A DNA stretch of 64,000 nucleotides from positions 372,001 to 436,000 of the forward strand of contig NZ_VWXD01000004.1 of assembly GCF_011752625.1 (NCBI RefSeq). Reading direction: 5' to 3'. Below are positions 12,925-21,590 of this stretch, piece by piece; the stretch's first letter is position 1; each line of letters opens with the position of its first letter. This DNA comes from Candidatus Pantoea formicae. GTDB lineage: Bacteria > Pseudomonadota > Gammaproteobacteria > Enterobacterales > Enterobacteriaceae. A model generated the notes under the pieces. The model did no database searches. It was not told the origin of the DNA and saw nothing but the letters and a program-made list of their open reading frames with translations. The position numbers were made by a program, and so were the translations under genes.

Positions 12925-12942
12925 GGGCGGCGAGTGCCGCCC
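12925..12942 (-). other. Stem-loop between rraB and miaE
   Basis: A 7-bp stem GGGCGGC / GCCGCCC with a GAGT loop in the 59-base gap. There is no U-tract, so it is more likely an mRNA-processing or attenuating hairpin than an efficient terminator. Confidence 0.45.
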
Positions 12943-12951
12943 GCTTAAGAC

Positions 12952-13374
12952 TTAGTGACGCACACCGTCGTCTTCTTCGTCGTCGATGAAATCACCATCG
13001 TCGTCTTCATCTTCCGCGTCCGGGTCTTCGAAGTAAGTGCCCCAACCGTCGTAATCAACGTTGAACTTACCGGCCAGATTAACCAGTTGCTCAACTTGTG
13101 CATCAATCAGCTCTGGCTTTAATGCGCCTTCACTCAGGATATCCACACACATCACCGTGCCGCCCTCTTCCAGCTCCAGCTCTTCTGGCTCGCTCACTTC
13201 AAAGCCCAGTTTGAAAGCCTCAACCGCGACTTTCTCCAGTGAGTCGAAGTTGTTGCAAGAGAGGTGATGCTCGATAGTGTAAAGCGCATCCGGATCGCTG
13301 CCGTCTTCCAGCAACTCTTCAATGATCAGGCGGGTTTCTTCGCGCTGTTCTTCCAGCAATGCTTCATATGCCAT
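12952..13374 (-). CDS. rraB: Regulator of RNase E activity B (RraB)
   Basis: 140 aa (E. coli 138). Binds the C-terminal half of RNase E and changes degradosome composition, inhibiting decay of some mRNAs. The start at 13374 ([16 protein letters not shown]) is chosen by homology and by a GAGG ribosome-binding site; an upstream in-frame start would add 21 non-homologous residues. The very acidic tail (runs of D/E ending DDGVRH) is typical. Divergent from argI. Confidence 0.97.
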   Translation of the reverse strand: MAYEALLEEQREETRLIIEELLEDGSDPDALYTIEHHLSCNNFDSLEKVAVEAFKLGFEVSEPEELELEEGGTVMCVDILSEGALKPELIDAQVEQLVNLAGKFNVDYDGWGTYFEDPDAEDEDDDGDFIDDEEDDGVRH

Positions 13375-13469
13375 GTGCGTGTCCTCAAAATGTTCGACGT
13401 GAATGCAATTATTTTCCCACACTGCCTCGCGCGCCACTACACAAAACGGAAAGTTTCTTAACGCCGGGG

Positions 13470-13513
13470 TTGAAAATGCATATTCATACGGTTAGATTGA
13501 ATTTTAATTCATT
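13470..13513 (+). promoter_or_regulatory. argI promoter with ARG-box pair (ArgR operator)
   Basis: The downstream ARG box core TGAATTTTAATTCA (13498-13511) is a perfect match to the known palindrome. A weaker box core TGCATATTCATACG (13477-13490) lies 21 bp upstream, the standard 3-bp gap between two 18-bp boxes. A possible -35 TTGAAA (13470-13475) and -10 TTAGAT (13492-13497) overlap them. Arginine-loaded ArgR hexamers should therefore block RNA polymerase here. Confidence 0.85.
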
Positions 13514-13538
13514 ATTAGTCCCCCATCTGGAGCGCTGT

Positions 13539-14546
13539 ATGAGTCAGCTGTATTCGAGACACTTCCTGAGATTGCTGGATTTCACCCCCGCTGAAATCGC
13601 CGACCTGCTAAGTCTGGCAGGTGAATTAAAACACGCTAAGAAAAATGCCCAAGAAACGCAGTACCTGAAAGGCAAGAATATCGCGCTCATCTTCGAAAAA
13701 GACTCGACCCGCACCCGATGCTCTTTCGAAGTTGCCGCATACGATCAGGGCGCTAACGTCACTTACCTCGGCCCAAGCGGCAGCCAAATCGGCCATAAAG
13801 AGTCAATGAAAGACACTGCGCGCGTTCTTGGCCGCATGTATGACGGCATCCAGTATCGTGGCTTCGGTCAGGAACTGGTGGAAACGCTGGCGGAATTTGC
13901 CGGTGTGCCGGTATGGAACGGATTGACGACGGAGTTTCATCCGACTCAGTTGCTGGCAGACTTACTGACTATGCAGGAACATTTGCCGGGCAAACCGCTG
14001 AGCGAGATGACACTGGTGTATGTGGGTGACGCACGCAACAACATGGGTAACAGCATGCTGGAAGCCGCTGCGCTGGTAGGTTTGGATTTGCGTCTTGTCG
14101 CACCAAAAGGCTGCTGGCCGGAAGAGCAGTTGGTGGAACAGTGCCGTGTTGCAGCACAGAAAACCGGCGGCAAAATCACCCTGACGGAAGACATTGGCGA
14201 AGGCGTTCAAGGTGCTGATTTCATCTACACTGATGTGTGGGTGTCGATGGGTGAAGCCAAATCAGTGTGGGAAGAACGTATCGCTTTGCTTCGTCCTTAC
14301 CAGGTGAACAGCGCGATGCTGGCTCTGACCGGCAATCCGCAGGTGAAATTCCTGCACTGCCTGCCCGCCTTCCATGACGATCAAACCACGTTGGGCCGTC
14401 AGATGGCTGAACAGTATGGTCTGCATGATGGCATGGAAGTGAGTAATGAAGTGTTTGAATCGGCACATAGCATTGTGTTTGATCAGGCGGAAAACCGCAT
14501 GCACACCATCAAAGCGGTAATGGTGGCGACACTGGGTAATAAGTAA
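13539..14546 (+). CDS. argI: Ornithine carbamoyltransferase (ArgI)
   Basis: 335 aa (E. coli ArgI 334). Makes citrulline from ornithine and carbamoyl phosphate in arginine synthesis. The carbamoyl-phosphate loop STRTR is at residues 56-60, and the HCLPAFHD motif near 273 carries the ornithine-site cysteine. I start it at the ATG at 13539 ([15 protein letters not shown]), which follows GGAG; a longer frame upstream would run through the ArgR operator. The next gene downstream, pyrBI, uses the same substrate carbamoyl phosphate. Confidence 0.98.
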   Translation: MSQLYSRHFLRLLDFTPAEIADLLSLAGELKHAKKNAQETQYLKGKNIALIFEKDSTRTRCSFEVAAYDQGANVTYLGPSGSQIGHKESMKDTARVLGRMYDGIQYRGFGQELVETLAEFAGVPVWNGLTTEFHPTQLLADLLTMQEHLPGKPLSEMTLVYVGDARNNMGNSMLEAAALVGLDLRLVAPKGCWPEEQLVEQCRVAAQKTGGKITLTEDIGEGVQGADFIYTDVWVSMGEAKSVWEERIALLRPYQVNSAMLALTGNPQVKFLHCLPAFHDDQTTLGRQMAEQYGLHDGMEVSNEVFESAHSIVFDQAENRMHTIKAVMVATLGNK

Positions 14547-14578
14547 AAGCAAACGATTACCTCGCGTGCGATTTCTGC

Positions 14579-14606
14579 TTGATGCAAATCAGTGAATGCG
14601 TATAAT
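14579..14606 (+). promoter_or_regulatory. pyrBI promoter
   Basis: -35 TTGATG (14579-14584), a 16-base spacer and a perfect -10 TATAAT (14601-14606). Transcription would start near 14613, just before the pyrL ribosome-binding site. Confidence 0.85.
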
Positions 14607-14630
14607 GCGCCACAATTTGCCGGAGGAAAC

Positions 14631-14732
14631 ATGCAACAGCGCAGCGCACAATTTGCCGCTCTACCCCGCCTGACCACAGGCGATGCACCCGTTTCTTTCC
14701 GTCAACCATTGATCGTAAAAAAAGCCCCTTAA
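14631..14732 (+). CDS. pyrL: pyrBI operon leader peptide (PyrL)
   Basis: 33 codons beginning after a strong GGAGGA site. Like E. coli PyrL it contains an L-P-R-L segment and a Q-P-L segment near the end. Its stop codon (14730-14732) lies inside the loop of the following terminator. In E. coli, low UTP slows RNA polymerase in the U-rich leader, so the translating ribosome catches up and prevents terminator formation. The same geometry is visible here. It is shorter than the 44-residue E. coli peptide. Confidence 0.85.
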   Translation: MQQRSAQFAALPRLTTGDAPVSFRQPLIVKKAP

Positions 14733-14748
14733 GCAGGGGCTTTTTTTT
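14717..14748 (+). terminator. pyrBI attenuator (UTP-sensitive intrinsic terminator)
   Basis: Stem GCCCCT / AGGGGC flanked by seven A and followed by eight T, 33 bases before pyrB. The pyrL stop codon is inside the hairpin, the hallmark of pyrBI attenuation. Confidence 0.92.
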
Positions 14749-14780
14749 GTCCGCAATCCGGCAGCGCAGAGGAGAACGCT

Positions 14781-15716
14781 ATGGCCAACCCGCTATATCG
14801 CAAGCACATTATTTCCATCAATGATCTCAACCGCGATGAGCTGGAGCTGGTGTTGCACACTGCCGCCCAGCTCAAGGCTCATCCCCAGCCGGAACTGCTG
14901 AAACACAACGTGATTGCCAGCTGCTTCTTTGAAGCCTCAACGCGCACCCGTTTGTCGTTTGAGAGTGCTATGCACCGTTTAGGCGCTTCGGTGGTGGGCT
15001 TCGCCGATGGCGGCAACACGTCGCTGGGCAAAAAAGGGGAAACCCTCGCCGACACCATTTCGGTGATTAGCACCTATGTGGATGCGATTGTCATGCGCCA
15101 TCCACAAGAAGGCGCGGCGCGTCTGGCCACCGAATTCTCGAGCGGCATCCCCATTCTGAATGCCGGTGACGGCGCCAACCAGCACCCCACGCAAACGCTG
15201 CTCGATCTCTTCACCATCCGTGAAACCCAGAGCCGCCTCGATAATCTTAACGTGGCGATGGTCGGTGACCTGAAATATGGCCGCACCGTGCACTCGCTAA
15301 CACAGGCGCTGGCGAAGTTTAGCGGCAACCGCTTCTACTTTATCGCGCCGGATGCACTGGCGATGCCGTCCTACATCACTGACATGCTGGATGAGCAGAA
15401 CATTGTCTGGTCGCGCCATGACAGCATCGAAGAAGTGATGCCAGAGTTGGATATCCTGTACATGACGCGCGTGCAGAAAGAGCGTCTTGATCCTTCAGAG
15501 TACGCCAACGTAAAGGCGCAGTTCATCCTGCGTGCGGCGGACCTGGCCGGTGCGCGCGACAACATGAAGGTGCTGCACCCGCTGCCGCGCGTGGATGAGA
15601 TCACCACCGACGTCGACAGCACGCCACACGCCTGGTATTTCCAGCAGGCAGGCAACGGCATCTTCGCCCGCCAGGCACTGCTGGCACTGGTATTAAATAG
15701 CGAACTGGCACTGTAA
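14781..15716 (+). CDS. pyrB: Aspartate carbamoyltransferase catalytic subunit (PyrB)
   Basis: 311 aa, the same length as E. coli. Commits carbamoyl phosphate and aspartate to pyrimidine synthesis. The carbamoyl-phosphate loop STRTR is at residues 53-57, and HPLPRVDEI lies near residue 265. Assembles as c6r6 with PyrI, whose gene starts 10 bases downstream. Expressed from the attenuated pyrL leader. Confidence 0.98.
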   Translation: MANPLYRKHIISINDLNRDELELVLHTAAQLKAHPQPELLKHNVIASCFFEASTRTRLSFESAMHRLGASVVGFADGGNTSLGKKGETLADTISVISTYVDAIVMRHPQEGAARLATEFSSGIPILNAGDGANQHPTQTLLDLFTIRETQSRLDNLNVAMVGDLKYGRTVHSLTQALAKFSGNRFYFIAPDALAMPSYITDMLDEQNIVWSRHDSIEEVMPELDILYMTRVQKERLDPSEYANVKAQFILRAADLAGARDNMKVLHPLPRVDEITTDVDSTPHAWYFQQAGNGIFARQALLALVLNSELAL

Positions 15717-15726
15717 GGAGAAACCG

Positions 15727-16191
15727 ATGACTCACGATAATAAATTGCAGGTTGAAGCCATCAAGCGCGGCACGGTAATCGACCATATTCCTGCACAGAT
15801 TGGTTTTAAATTACTGTCACTGTTTCGCCTGACCGAGACCGATCAACGCATTACCATCGGTCTTAATCTGCCTTCCGGCGAGATGGGGCGCAAAGATCTG
15901 ATCAAGATCGAAAATACCTTCCTGACTGATGATCAGATCAACCAGCTTGCGGTGTATGCGCCGCTGGCGACGGTGAATCGCATCGACGATTACGAAGTGG
16001 TGGCGAAGATCGCGCCAACACTGCCGGATCGGATTGACCGCGTCCTCACCTGCCCGAACAGCAACTGCATTAGCCGCAGCGAGCCGGTATTCAGCAGCTT
16101 TGCGGTGAAACAGCGTAATGACGATGTGCATCTGAAGTGCAAATACTGCGAGAAAGAGTTCGCGCGCCACGTGGTACTCGGTCACTGGTAA
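15727..16191 (+). CDS. pyrI: Aspartate carbamoyltransferase regulatory subunit (PyrI)
   Basis: 154 aa. Binds ATP, CTP and UTP and confers allosteric control on PyrB. The four zinc cysteines are at residues 109, 114, 138 and 141 (C-x4-C and C-x2-C), which join regulatory to catalytic chains. The start follows AAGGAG. Shares the pyrB transcript. Confidence 0.98.
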   Translation: MTHDNKLQVEAIKRGTVIDHIPAQIGFKLLSLFRLTETDQRITIGLNLPSGEMGRKDLIKIENTFLTDDQINQLAVYAPLATVNRIDDYEVVAKIAPTLPDRIDRVLTCPNSNCISRSEPVFSSFAVKQRNDDVHLKCKYCEKEFARHVVLGHW

Positions 16192-16207
16192 TCGGATCAA
16201 TCCTCCC

Positions 16208-16213
16208 TATAAT
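16208..16213 (+). promoter_or_regulatory. Possible ridA promoter -10 element
   Basis: A perfect TATAAT 55 bases before the ridA ATG. The -35 position (16185-16190, CTGGTA) is poor, so the promoter may be weak or need activation. ridA can also be reached by read-through from pyrI. Confidence 0.5.
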
Positions 16214-16268
16214 GGGCAAACCATTTCGCGGCTGACATTGGTTGGTCGCGTACTTCTAAGGAGAAACA

Positions 16269-16655
16269 ATGTCTCGCGAAATCAGCACAGAAAAAGCACC
16301 CGCAGCGATTGGCCCTTACGTGCAGGGCGTGGATCTCGGCAGTATGATCATCACTTCAGGTCAGATTCCTGTCGATCCGGCAACCGGTGCCGTCGCAGAT
16401 GATGTCTCTGCACAGGCGCGTCAGTCGCTGGAAAATGTGAAGGCGATTGTTGAAGCCGCTGGCCTGAAAGTGGGCGACATTGTGAAAACCACCGTGTTTG
16501 TAAAAGATCTCAATGACTTCGCAACCGTGAATGCGACCTATGAGGCCTTCTTTACCGAGCATAACGCCAGCTTCCCAGCACGCTCATGCGTGGAAGTGGC
16601 GCGTCTGCCAAAAGACGTGAAGATTGAAATCGAGGCAATTGCTGTACGTCGTTAA
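16269..16655 (+). CDS. ridA: 2-iminobutanoate/2-iminopropanoate deaminase (RidA)
   Basis: 128 aa (E. coli 128). Hydrolyses reactive enamine/imine intermediates released by PLP enzymes such as threonine dehydratase, protecting other PLP enzymes. The RidA signature lies near the C-terminus (SCVEVARLPKDVKIEIEAIA), with the conserved arginine before SC. Preceded by AAGGAG. Its position after pyrBI is conserved in E. coli. Confidence 0.97.
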   Translation: MSREISTEKAPAAIGPYVQGVDLGSMIITSGQIPVDPATGAVADDVSAQARQSLENVKAIVEAAGLKVGDIVKTTVFVKDLNDFATVNATYEAFFTEHNASFPARSCVEVARLPKDVKIEIEAIAVRR

Positions 16656-16679
16656 TCGGCGCCAGGCAATCTGTTGTCT

Positions 16680-16721
16680 TCACTGAGTCCTCTCACGCCA
16701 AAGCAGGAGAGGACTCAGTGA
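16680..16721. other. 15-bp perfect inverted repeat downstream of ridA
   Basis: Arms TCACTGAGTCCTCTC and GAGAGGACTCAGTGA around a 12-base spacer. No T-run follows on either strand, so it is not a classical terminator. It could be a processing hairpin, a protein-binding palindrome or the scar of a small repeat. Confidence 0.6.
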
Positions 16722-16756
16722 GTTGATTGATGTTCGCTGATGTACTTTATACTGCA

Positions 16757-16792
16757 TTAAAACGCCCCACCGCCCGTTGGCGGCAGCGCGTT
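16757..16792 (-). terminator. Probable terminator of the hexosaminidase gene
   Basis: On the minus strand an outer stem AACGC/GCGTT encloses an internal loop and an inner stem CCGCC AACG GGCGG, ending in UUUUAAU. It starts about seven bases after the stop codon. Confidence 0.6.
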
Positions 16793-16798
16793 TGGTCT

Positions 16799-19183
16799 CT
16801 ACTTCGATGACCTCAACAACTTCTCCAGCGGCCTGACCAACGCCAGCACCGTTTCATCCTGCACTTCTGCCGCAGCGTCCAGTTTGGCGCGCATCTCAGC
16901 CACTTCACTCGCACCATATGCCTGATTACGCTGCATCGCATTGACCAGATCCAGCCCCATACGGCTCAACTGCGCCACCTGCTGCACCTGCTGCTGCAAC
17001 GGTTTAAGTTGGTAGTTAGCCAACACCAGCGGCATCACGGCATCGCTGTTGTTCTGCCAACGTTGCAACTGCTGGCGAATGGCGTCAGCAGCCACCCGAT
17101 CTTCTCGGTTCGCCATCAGCGCATCCACCTGCTTATCCAGTTGGCGCACGGGTTCGCTCTCGGCGGGCAACACATCCGCCAGGCGGTTGAGTGGTTCGAA
17201 GTAATCATAATGCCCTGCCTGGAACTTCAAGTGCTGGCGAGTGTAATACTGTGCCGGTTCCAGCACTTCTGCCAACACGCGCAACGGTGCGATATCCGTC
17301 GTGTTTGCCAGTCGCATCATTTGCACTTCCGCCTGCTGATGCTGTTGCAGTCCCACAGACACCGCCCCCCAACGATCCACCGCATTTAAGCGTTGATACA
17401 TGTTGTCGCTGTCGGTGACATCCTTGGCAGACCACAGCCGCTCAGCCACGACAAAGGCACGCGGCCATAAACGCGTATCGATCACCCGGCTGTTGACGTT
17501 TTCCGCCCACAGCGCGGCTTCACCGCCGATCAGGTTGTTTTGCATTTGCTCTGGCGTCGGCACGGAAGGCTGAATGCCGGTGGGCACCTGCGCGAGTTTG
17601 CTGCCCTCGGTGGGATAACGCACATTGCCTACCAGCATATAGCCGGTTAATTTATCCTGCGTTAAGGTCACGATGGGCTGGAAAGGGCCCATCCAGGTAT
17701 CGACATTAAAGGTCAGCTGCGTCGGCGATAACCAGCGAATACCACTCACCATGCGACGCGCTTTACCGTTGAAGTCAATAAAGCCCCGCCAACCCTTTTT
17801 ACCTTCCACCAGCGTAAAGCTGCCTTTTACCGGGCTGCCTTTCAGGCGCGGCATGGTGAACTGCCAGCTCTGCGTCTGTTCACCGGCCTGAATCTGGTCC
17901 TGGCCATTAAGCCCTTGCGGCCAGGGCTCGTTACGATAGTGATAAGCAGCCGTCTGTGGCTGATCGAGATAGAAACCGGTTGAGAGAATGCCACGGAAAT
18001 CGTGCTTCGCCACCTCACCGAGTGCATCCTGTCCCTGCCAGGACTGGATCAAAATGCTGTTCGGCAGGTCCGGATGGTAAACCTCATCCCAGCCAATCAT
18101 CCGGCGCTGATGCGCTTCCAGGATCTTCTCCACTCGCTGATTGAACCACGCCTGTAATGCGTGTGTGTCCTTCAGACCATGGTCGCGCATAAACTGCTGA
18201 ATCTTTGGCGAGTCGTTCCATTGGGTCGGATCCACTTCATCGCCGCCGATATGGATATAAGGATCGGGGAAGATCGCCGTAACCTCGCCCATTAGCGTAT
18301 CGATGAAGGTGAAGACCGCTTCGTTGCTGGGATCGAGCAGCGGTTTAAACACGCCCCAGCCGCGTTCCATCTTGTACGGGCCCGGTGCGCTGAGCAGCTC
18401 TGGCATCGCCACTGCAATCGCCGAGGCGTGCCCTGGCACATCAATTTCTGGCACCACGCGCACGCCGCGCTGGGTGGCGTAACGCACCACATCCCGCATC
18501 TGCTGCTGCGTGTAATACGAGCCATCGCTGGCATTCTCCTGCAACTGCGGATAGTGGCTGGAGGCAAATCGCCAGCCCTGATCGTCGGTCAGATGCCAAT
18601 GGAACACGTTCATACGCGCAGCGGCGATACCGTCGATCTGCCGCTTCACCGTTTCAATCGGCAGGAAATGGCGCGCCGAATCGATCAGCACCCCGCGCCA
18701 CGGGAAACGCGGTTTGTCGTCAATGGTGACGTAAGGGATCTGCGTTCCCGTCTCATTATTTTCAATCAGCTGTAGCAGGGTTTCCATGCCGCGCATGGCA
18801 CCGAAACGCGTGTTGGCTTTGAGTATCACGCCGCTGCTGTTGACCTCAAGATGGTAGCTCTCATCGCTGTCCGGTTGTGGCAAGGGATCTACTGCCTGAG
18901 CGATTTGCACCTGAAGGGTGGCCTGATCGCTCGGCGCACTGGCGGGCAGCAGCGGCCAACCGGTTTGACGTGAAATGCGCGCACGCCAGCGCGCTTCAGC
19001 CCCCTCCAGATGATCGCCCGTAATATGCAGCGTAAATTGCGGTGTCAGCGTCAATGCGCCGCCGCTGGCAGGCTGCACCACTTTTTGCGGCCAGGGCATC
19101 AATGGCAGATCGTTAATCGGTGCGGCAATAGAAGAGAAAGTCAGGGATAAACAACAGGCGAGCAGCGTTCGTTGCAGAGGCAT
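16799..19183 (-). CDS. Secreted beta-N-acetylhexosaminidase, glycoside hydrolase family 20
   Basis: 794 aa from the ATG at 19183, giving a Sec signal peptide (MPLQRTLLACCLSLTFSSIA) likely cleaved after residue 20. That ATG has AAGG nine bases upstream; an alternative ATG at 19192 would sit directly on that site. A GH20 N-terminal domain is followed by the TIM-barrel catalytic domain. The catalytic pair is D315-E316 in HIGGDE. GH20 enzymes remove terminal GlcNAc/GalNAc from chitobiose, chitin fragments or glycans by substrate-assisted catalysis. E. coli has no counterpart here (it has mgtA and tre genes). No chitin uptake genes are adjacent, so the natural substrate is open. Confidence 0.9.
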   Translation of the reverse strand: MPLQRTLLACCLSLTFSSIAAPINDLPLMPWPQKVVQPASGGALTLTPQFTLHITGDHLEGAEARWRARISRQTGWPLLPASAPSDQATLQVQIAQAVDPLPQPDSDESYHLEVNSSGVILKANTRFGAMRGMETLLQLIENNETGTQIPYVTIDDKPRFPWRGVLIDSARHFLPIETVKRQIDGIAAARMNVFHWHLTDDQGWRFASSHYPQLQENASDGSYYTQQQMRDVVRYATQRGVRVVPEIDVPGHASAIAVAMPELLSAPGPYKMERGWGVFKPLLDPSNEAVFTFIDTLMGEVTAIFPDPYIHIGGDEVDPTQWNDSPKIQQFMRDHGLKDTHALQAWFNQRVEKILEAHQRRMIGWDEVYHPDLPNSILIQSWQGQDALGEVAKHDFRGILSTGFYLDQPQTAAYHYRNEPWPQGLNGQDQIQAGEQTQSWQFTMPRLKGSPVKGSFTLVEGKKGWRGFIDFNGKARRMVSGIRWLSPTQLTFNVDTWMGPFQPIVTLTQDKLTGYMLVGNVRYPTEGSKLAQVPTGIQPSVPTPEQMQNNLIGGEAALWAENVNSRVIDTRLWPRAFVVAERLWSAKDVTDSDNMYQRLNAVDRWGAVSVGLQQHQQAEVQMMRLANTTDIAPLRVLAEVLEPAQYYTRQHLKFQAGHYDYFEPLNRLADVLPAESEPVRQLDKQVDALMANREDRVAADAIRQQLQRWQNNSDAVMPLVLANYQLKPLQQQVQQVAQLSRMGLDLVNAMQRNQAYGASEVAEMRAKLDAAAEVQDETVLALVRPLEKLLRSSK

Positions 19184-19273
19184 GTAAGGCATCCTTGTGA
19201 ATAATGACGGGCCAAAAATAGGCAAAAAAACCATTAAACCTGCTTCGCATCGCAAATCAAGTTGTACGAGGTC

Positions 19274-19339
19274 GAAGTTTGGGCAGCTTAAAACTTTTGA
19301 AGTTTAGTCCGCTTAACCATTGTGCGGCTTTCAAACTTC
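19274..19339. repeat. Cluster of GAAGTTT / AAACTTC motifs upstream of nrdD
   Basis: GAAGTTTG at 19274-19281, the imperfect palindrome AAACTTTTGAAGTTT at 19291-19305, and CAAACTTC at 19332-19339. The outer copies are inverted relative to each other. This could be an operator array for nrdD or for the divergent hexosaminidase gene. No known factor is assigned. Confidence 0.5.
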
Positions 19340-19391
19340 GTTATGCCTTCTTTGCGGCAGGTCAAAAACGGCGCGATTAATTTCCGCCAAA

Positions 19392-19439
19392 ACACCACAT
19401 GTAGCGATTACACTCTCCATAAATGCCCATATATAGTCT
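19392..19439 (+). promoter_or_regulatory. NrdR box pair upstream of nrdDG
   Basis: Two 16-base sites, 19392-19407 (ACACCACATGTAGCGA) and 19424-19439 (TGCCCATATATAGTCT), each match 11 of 16 positions of the NrdR consensus ACACWATATATWGTGT. They are 32 bp apart centre to centre, the three-turn spacing typical of NrdR boxes. NrdR represses ribonucleotide reductase genes when dATP is high. Confidence 0.7.
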
Positions 19440-19451
19440 CACGGAGAAGAA

Positions 19452-21590
19452 ATGGCGACGGTGGTAATTAAGCGTGACGGCTGCAGAGTGCCGTTTGAAG
19501 CGCAGCGTATCGCGCTAGCGGTGCAGGCGGCGGCGCGGGCTGCACAAATAGAGGATGCGAGCTGGTGTACTCAGGTCGCTGAGCAAGTGAGCCAGCGACT
19601 GTCCGACCGCAATGAGGTCGATATACGTGACATCCAGTGTGCGGTGGAAGAGACGCTGATGGCCGGGCGCTGGCCGCAGCTGGCGCGCGCCTATATCGAA
19701 TATCGCCATGACCGTGATTTAGCCCGTGAACAGCGTGGCAAACTGCATCACGCGATTCGTGGCCTGGTTGAACAGACCAATGCCGCGTTGCTCAACGAAA
19801 ACGCCAACAAAGACAGCAAAGTGATCCCCACCCAGCGCGACTTACTGGCAGGCATCGTTGCCAAGCATTATGCCCAACAGCAGCTGCTGCCGCGTGATGT
19901 GGTACTGGCGCATGAGCGCGGTGAGATCCACTATCACGATCTCGACTATTCGCCGTTTTTCCCGATGTTTAACTGCATGTTGATCGATCTTCAGGGCATG
20001 TTGAACAATGGCTTTAAGATGGGCAATGCCGAAATCGAGCCGCCGAAATCCATTGCCACCGCGACGGCGGTGACGGCGCAGATCATTGCGCAGGTCGCCA
20101 GCCATATTTACGGTGGCACCACCATCAACCGCATTGATGAAGTGCTGGCGCCGTTTGTGAATCTCAGCCTTGAAAAGCATCGCGCGGTGGCTGTGGAATG
20201 GCAGATCCCGGATGCAGAAGCCTATGCGCGCGTACGCACCGAGAAAGAGTGTTATGACGCATTCCAGTCTCTGGAATATGAGGTCAACACGCTGCACACC
20301 GCCAATGGGCAGACGCCGTTTGTCACCTTTGGCTTTGGTCTCGGCACCGATTGGGCCGCGCGCCTGATTCAGCAGTCGATTCTACGCAACCGCATTGCGG
20401 GATTAGGTAAAAACCATAAAACCGCGGTGTTCCCGAAACTGGTGTTCGCCATCCGCGAAGGTGTGAATCGTCGTCCCGATGATTTTAACTACGACATCAA
20501 ACAGCTGGCGCTGGAGTGTGCCAGCAAGCGCATGTATCCCGACATTCTCAATTACGACAAGGTGGTGGAAGTCACCGGTTCGTTCAAAACCCCGATGGGC
20601 TGCCGCAGCTTCCTCGGCGTGTATGAGGAAAACGGTAAGCAGATTCATGAAGGGCGCAACAATATTGGGGTGATAAGCCTGAACCTGCCGCGCATTGCAC
20701 TGGAAGCCAAAGGCAATGAAGCTCATTTCTGGCTGCTGCTGGATGAACGGCTTGAACTGGCTAAACGGGCATTGATGACGCGCATTGCCCGACTGGAGAA
20801 AACCAAGGCGCGTGTCGCACCGATTCTCTACATGGAGGGCGCATGTGGCGTTCGCCTGAATGCCGATGACGAAGTCGGCACGATTTTCCGCAACGGCCGT
20901 GCTTCGATCTCGCTCGGCTACATCGGCCTGCATGAAACGCTGAACGCGCTGAGTGGCAATGAAGTTCATCCTTATGATGCGCAGCACCTGCGGGAAAAAG
21001 GCGTGGCGATTGTGCAGCGACTGCGTGCTGCTGTGGATGCGTGGAAAGACGAGACCGGCTACGGTTTTAGCCTATACAGCACGCCGAGCGAGAATCTCTG
21101 CGATCGCTTCTGCCGTCTCGATGCCGCCGAGTTTGGCGTGGTGCCAGGGGTCACCGATAAAGGCTATTACACCAACAGCTTCCATCTCGACGTCGAAAAG
21201 AAAGTGAATCCCTACGACAAGATCGACTTTGAAGCGCCCTACCCGGCCATCGCCAATGGCGGCTTCATCTGTTACGGCGAATACCCCAATATTCAGCACA
21301 ACCTCAAGGCGCTGGAGGATGTATGGGATTACAGCTATCAACGCGTGCCCTATTACGGCACCAACACGCCCATCGATGAGTGCTATGAATGCGGCTTCAC
21401 CGGCGAATTCAGTTGCACCAGTAAAGGCTTTACCTGCCCGAGCTGCGGAAACCACGATCCGGCTCGCGTCTCCGTCACGCGCCGCGTCTGTGGTTATCTG
21501 GGCAGCCCCGACGCGCGCCCCTTTAACGCCGGTAAGCAGGAAGAGGTACAGCGTCGCGTTAAACATCTGGATACCGGACAGTTAGGATGA
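19452..21590 (+). CDS. nrdD: Anaerobic ribonucleoside-triphosphate reductase (NrdD)
   Basis: 712 aa, the same length as E. coli. Reduces NTPs to dNTPs without oxygen, using a glycyl radical and formate. An N-terminal ATP-cone (about 1-95) senses ATP/dATP. The glycyl-radical glycine is G681 in RVCGYLG, exactly the E. coli position. Two CxxC pairs near residues 643-665 bind zinc. Preceded by CACGGAG. Overlaps nrdG by ATGA. Confidence 0.98.
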   Translation: MATVVIKRDGCRVPFEAQRIALAVQAAARAAQIEDASWCTQVAEQVSQRLSDRNEVDIRDIQCAVEETLMAGRWPQLARAYIEYRHDRDLAREQRGKLHHAIRGLVEQTNAALLNENANKDSKVIPTQRDLLAGIVAKHYAQQQLLPRDVVLAHERGEIHYHDLDYSPFFPMFNCMLIDLQGMLNNGFKMGNAEIEPPKSIATATAVTAQIIAQVASHIYGGTTINRIDEVLAPFVNLSLEKHRAVAVEWQIPDAEAYARVRTEKECYDAFQSLEYEVNTLHTANGQTPFVTFGFGLGTDWAARLIQQSILRNRIAGLGKNHKTAVFPKLVFAIREGVNRRPDDFNYDIKQLALECASKRMYPDILNYDKVVEVTGSFKTPMGCRSFLGVYEENGKQIHEGRNNIGVISLNLPRIALEAKGNEAHFWLLLDERLELAKRALMTRIARLEKTKARVAPILYMEGACGVRLNADDEVGTIFRNGRASISLGYIGLHETLNALSGNEVHPYDAQHLREKGVAIVQRLRAAVDAWKDETGYGFSLYSTPSENLCDRFCRLDAAEFGVVPGVTDKGYYTNSFHLDVEKKVNPYDKIDFEAPYPAIANGGFICYGEYPNIQHNLKALEDVWDYSYQRVPYYGTNTPIDECYECGFTGEFSCTSKGFTCPSCGNHDPARVSVTRRVCGYLGSPDARPFNAGKQEEVQRRVKHLDTGQLG

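Larger units (their letters stand above)
19184..19451. promoter_or_regulatory. Divergent intergenic region hexosaminidase / nrdD
   Basis: 268 bases that hold a cluster of GAAGTTT motifs (19274-19339) and two NrdR-box-like sequences (19392-19439), listed separately. I found no convincing two-arm FNR palindrome here although nrdDG is FNR-activated in E. coli. Confidence 0.6.

Noticed and set aside
19256-19391. FNR palindrome upstream of nrdD
   Set aside because: ATCAA occurs once (in CAAATCAAG) but the matching left arm at the right distance is absent.
20403-20987. 194-residue open frame antisense to nrdD
   Set aside because: Shadow of a conserved gene with no own promoter or ribosome site.
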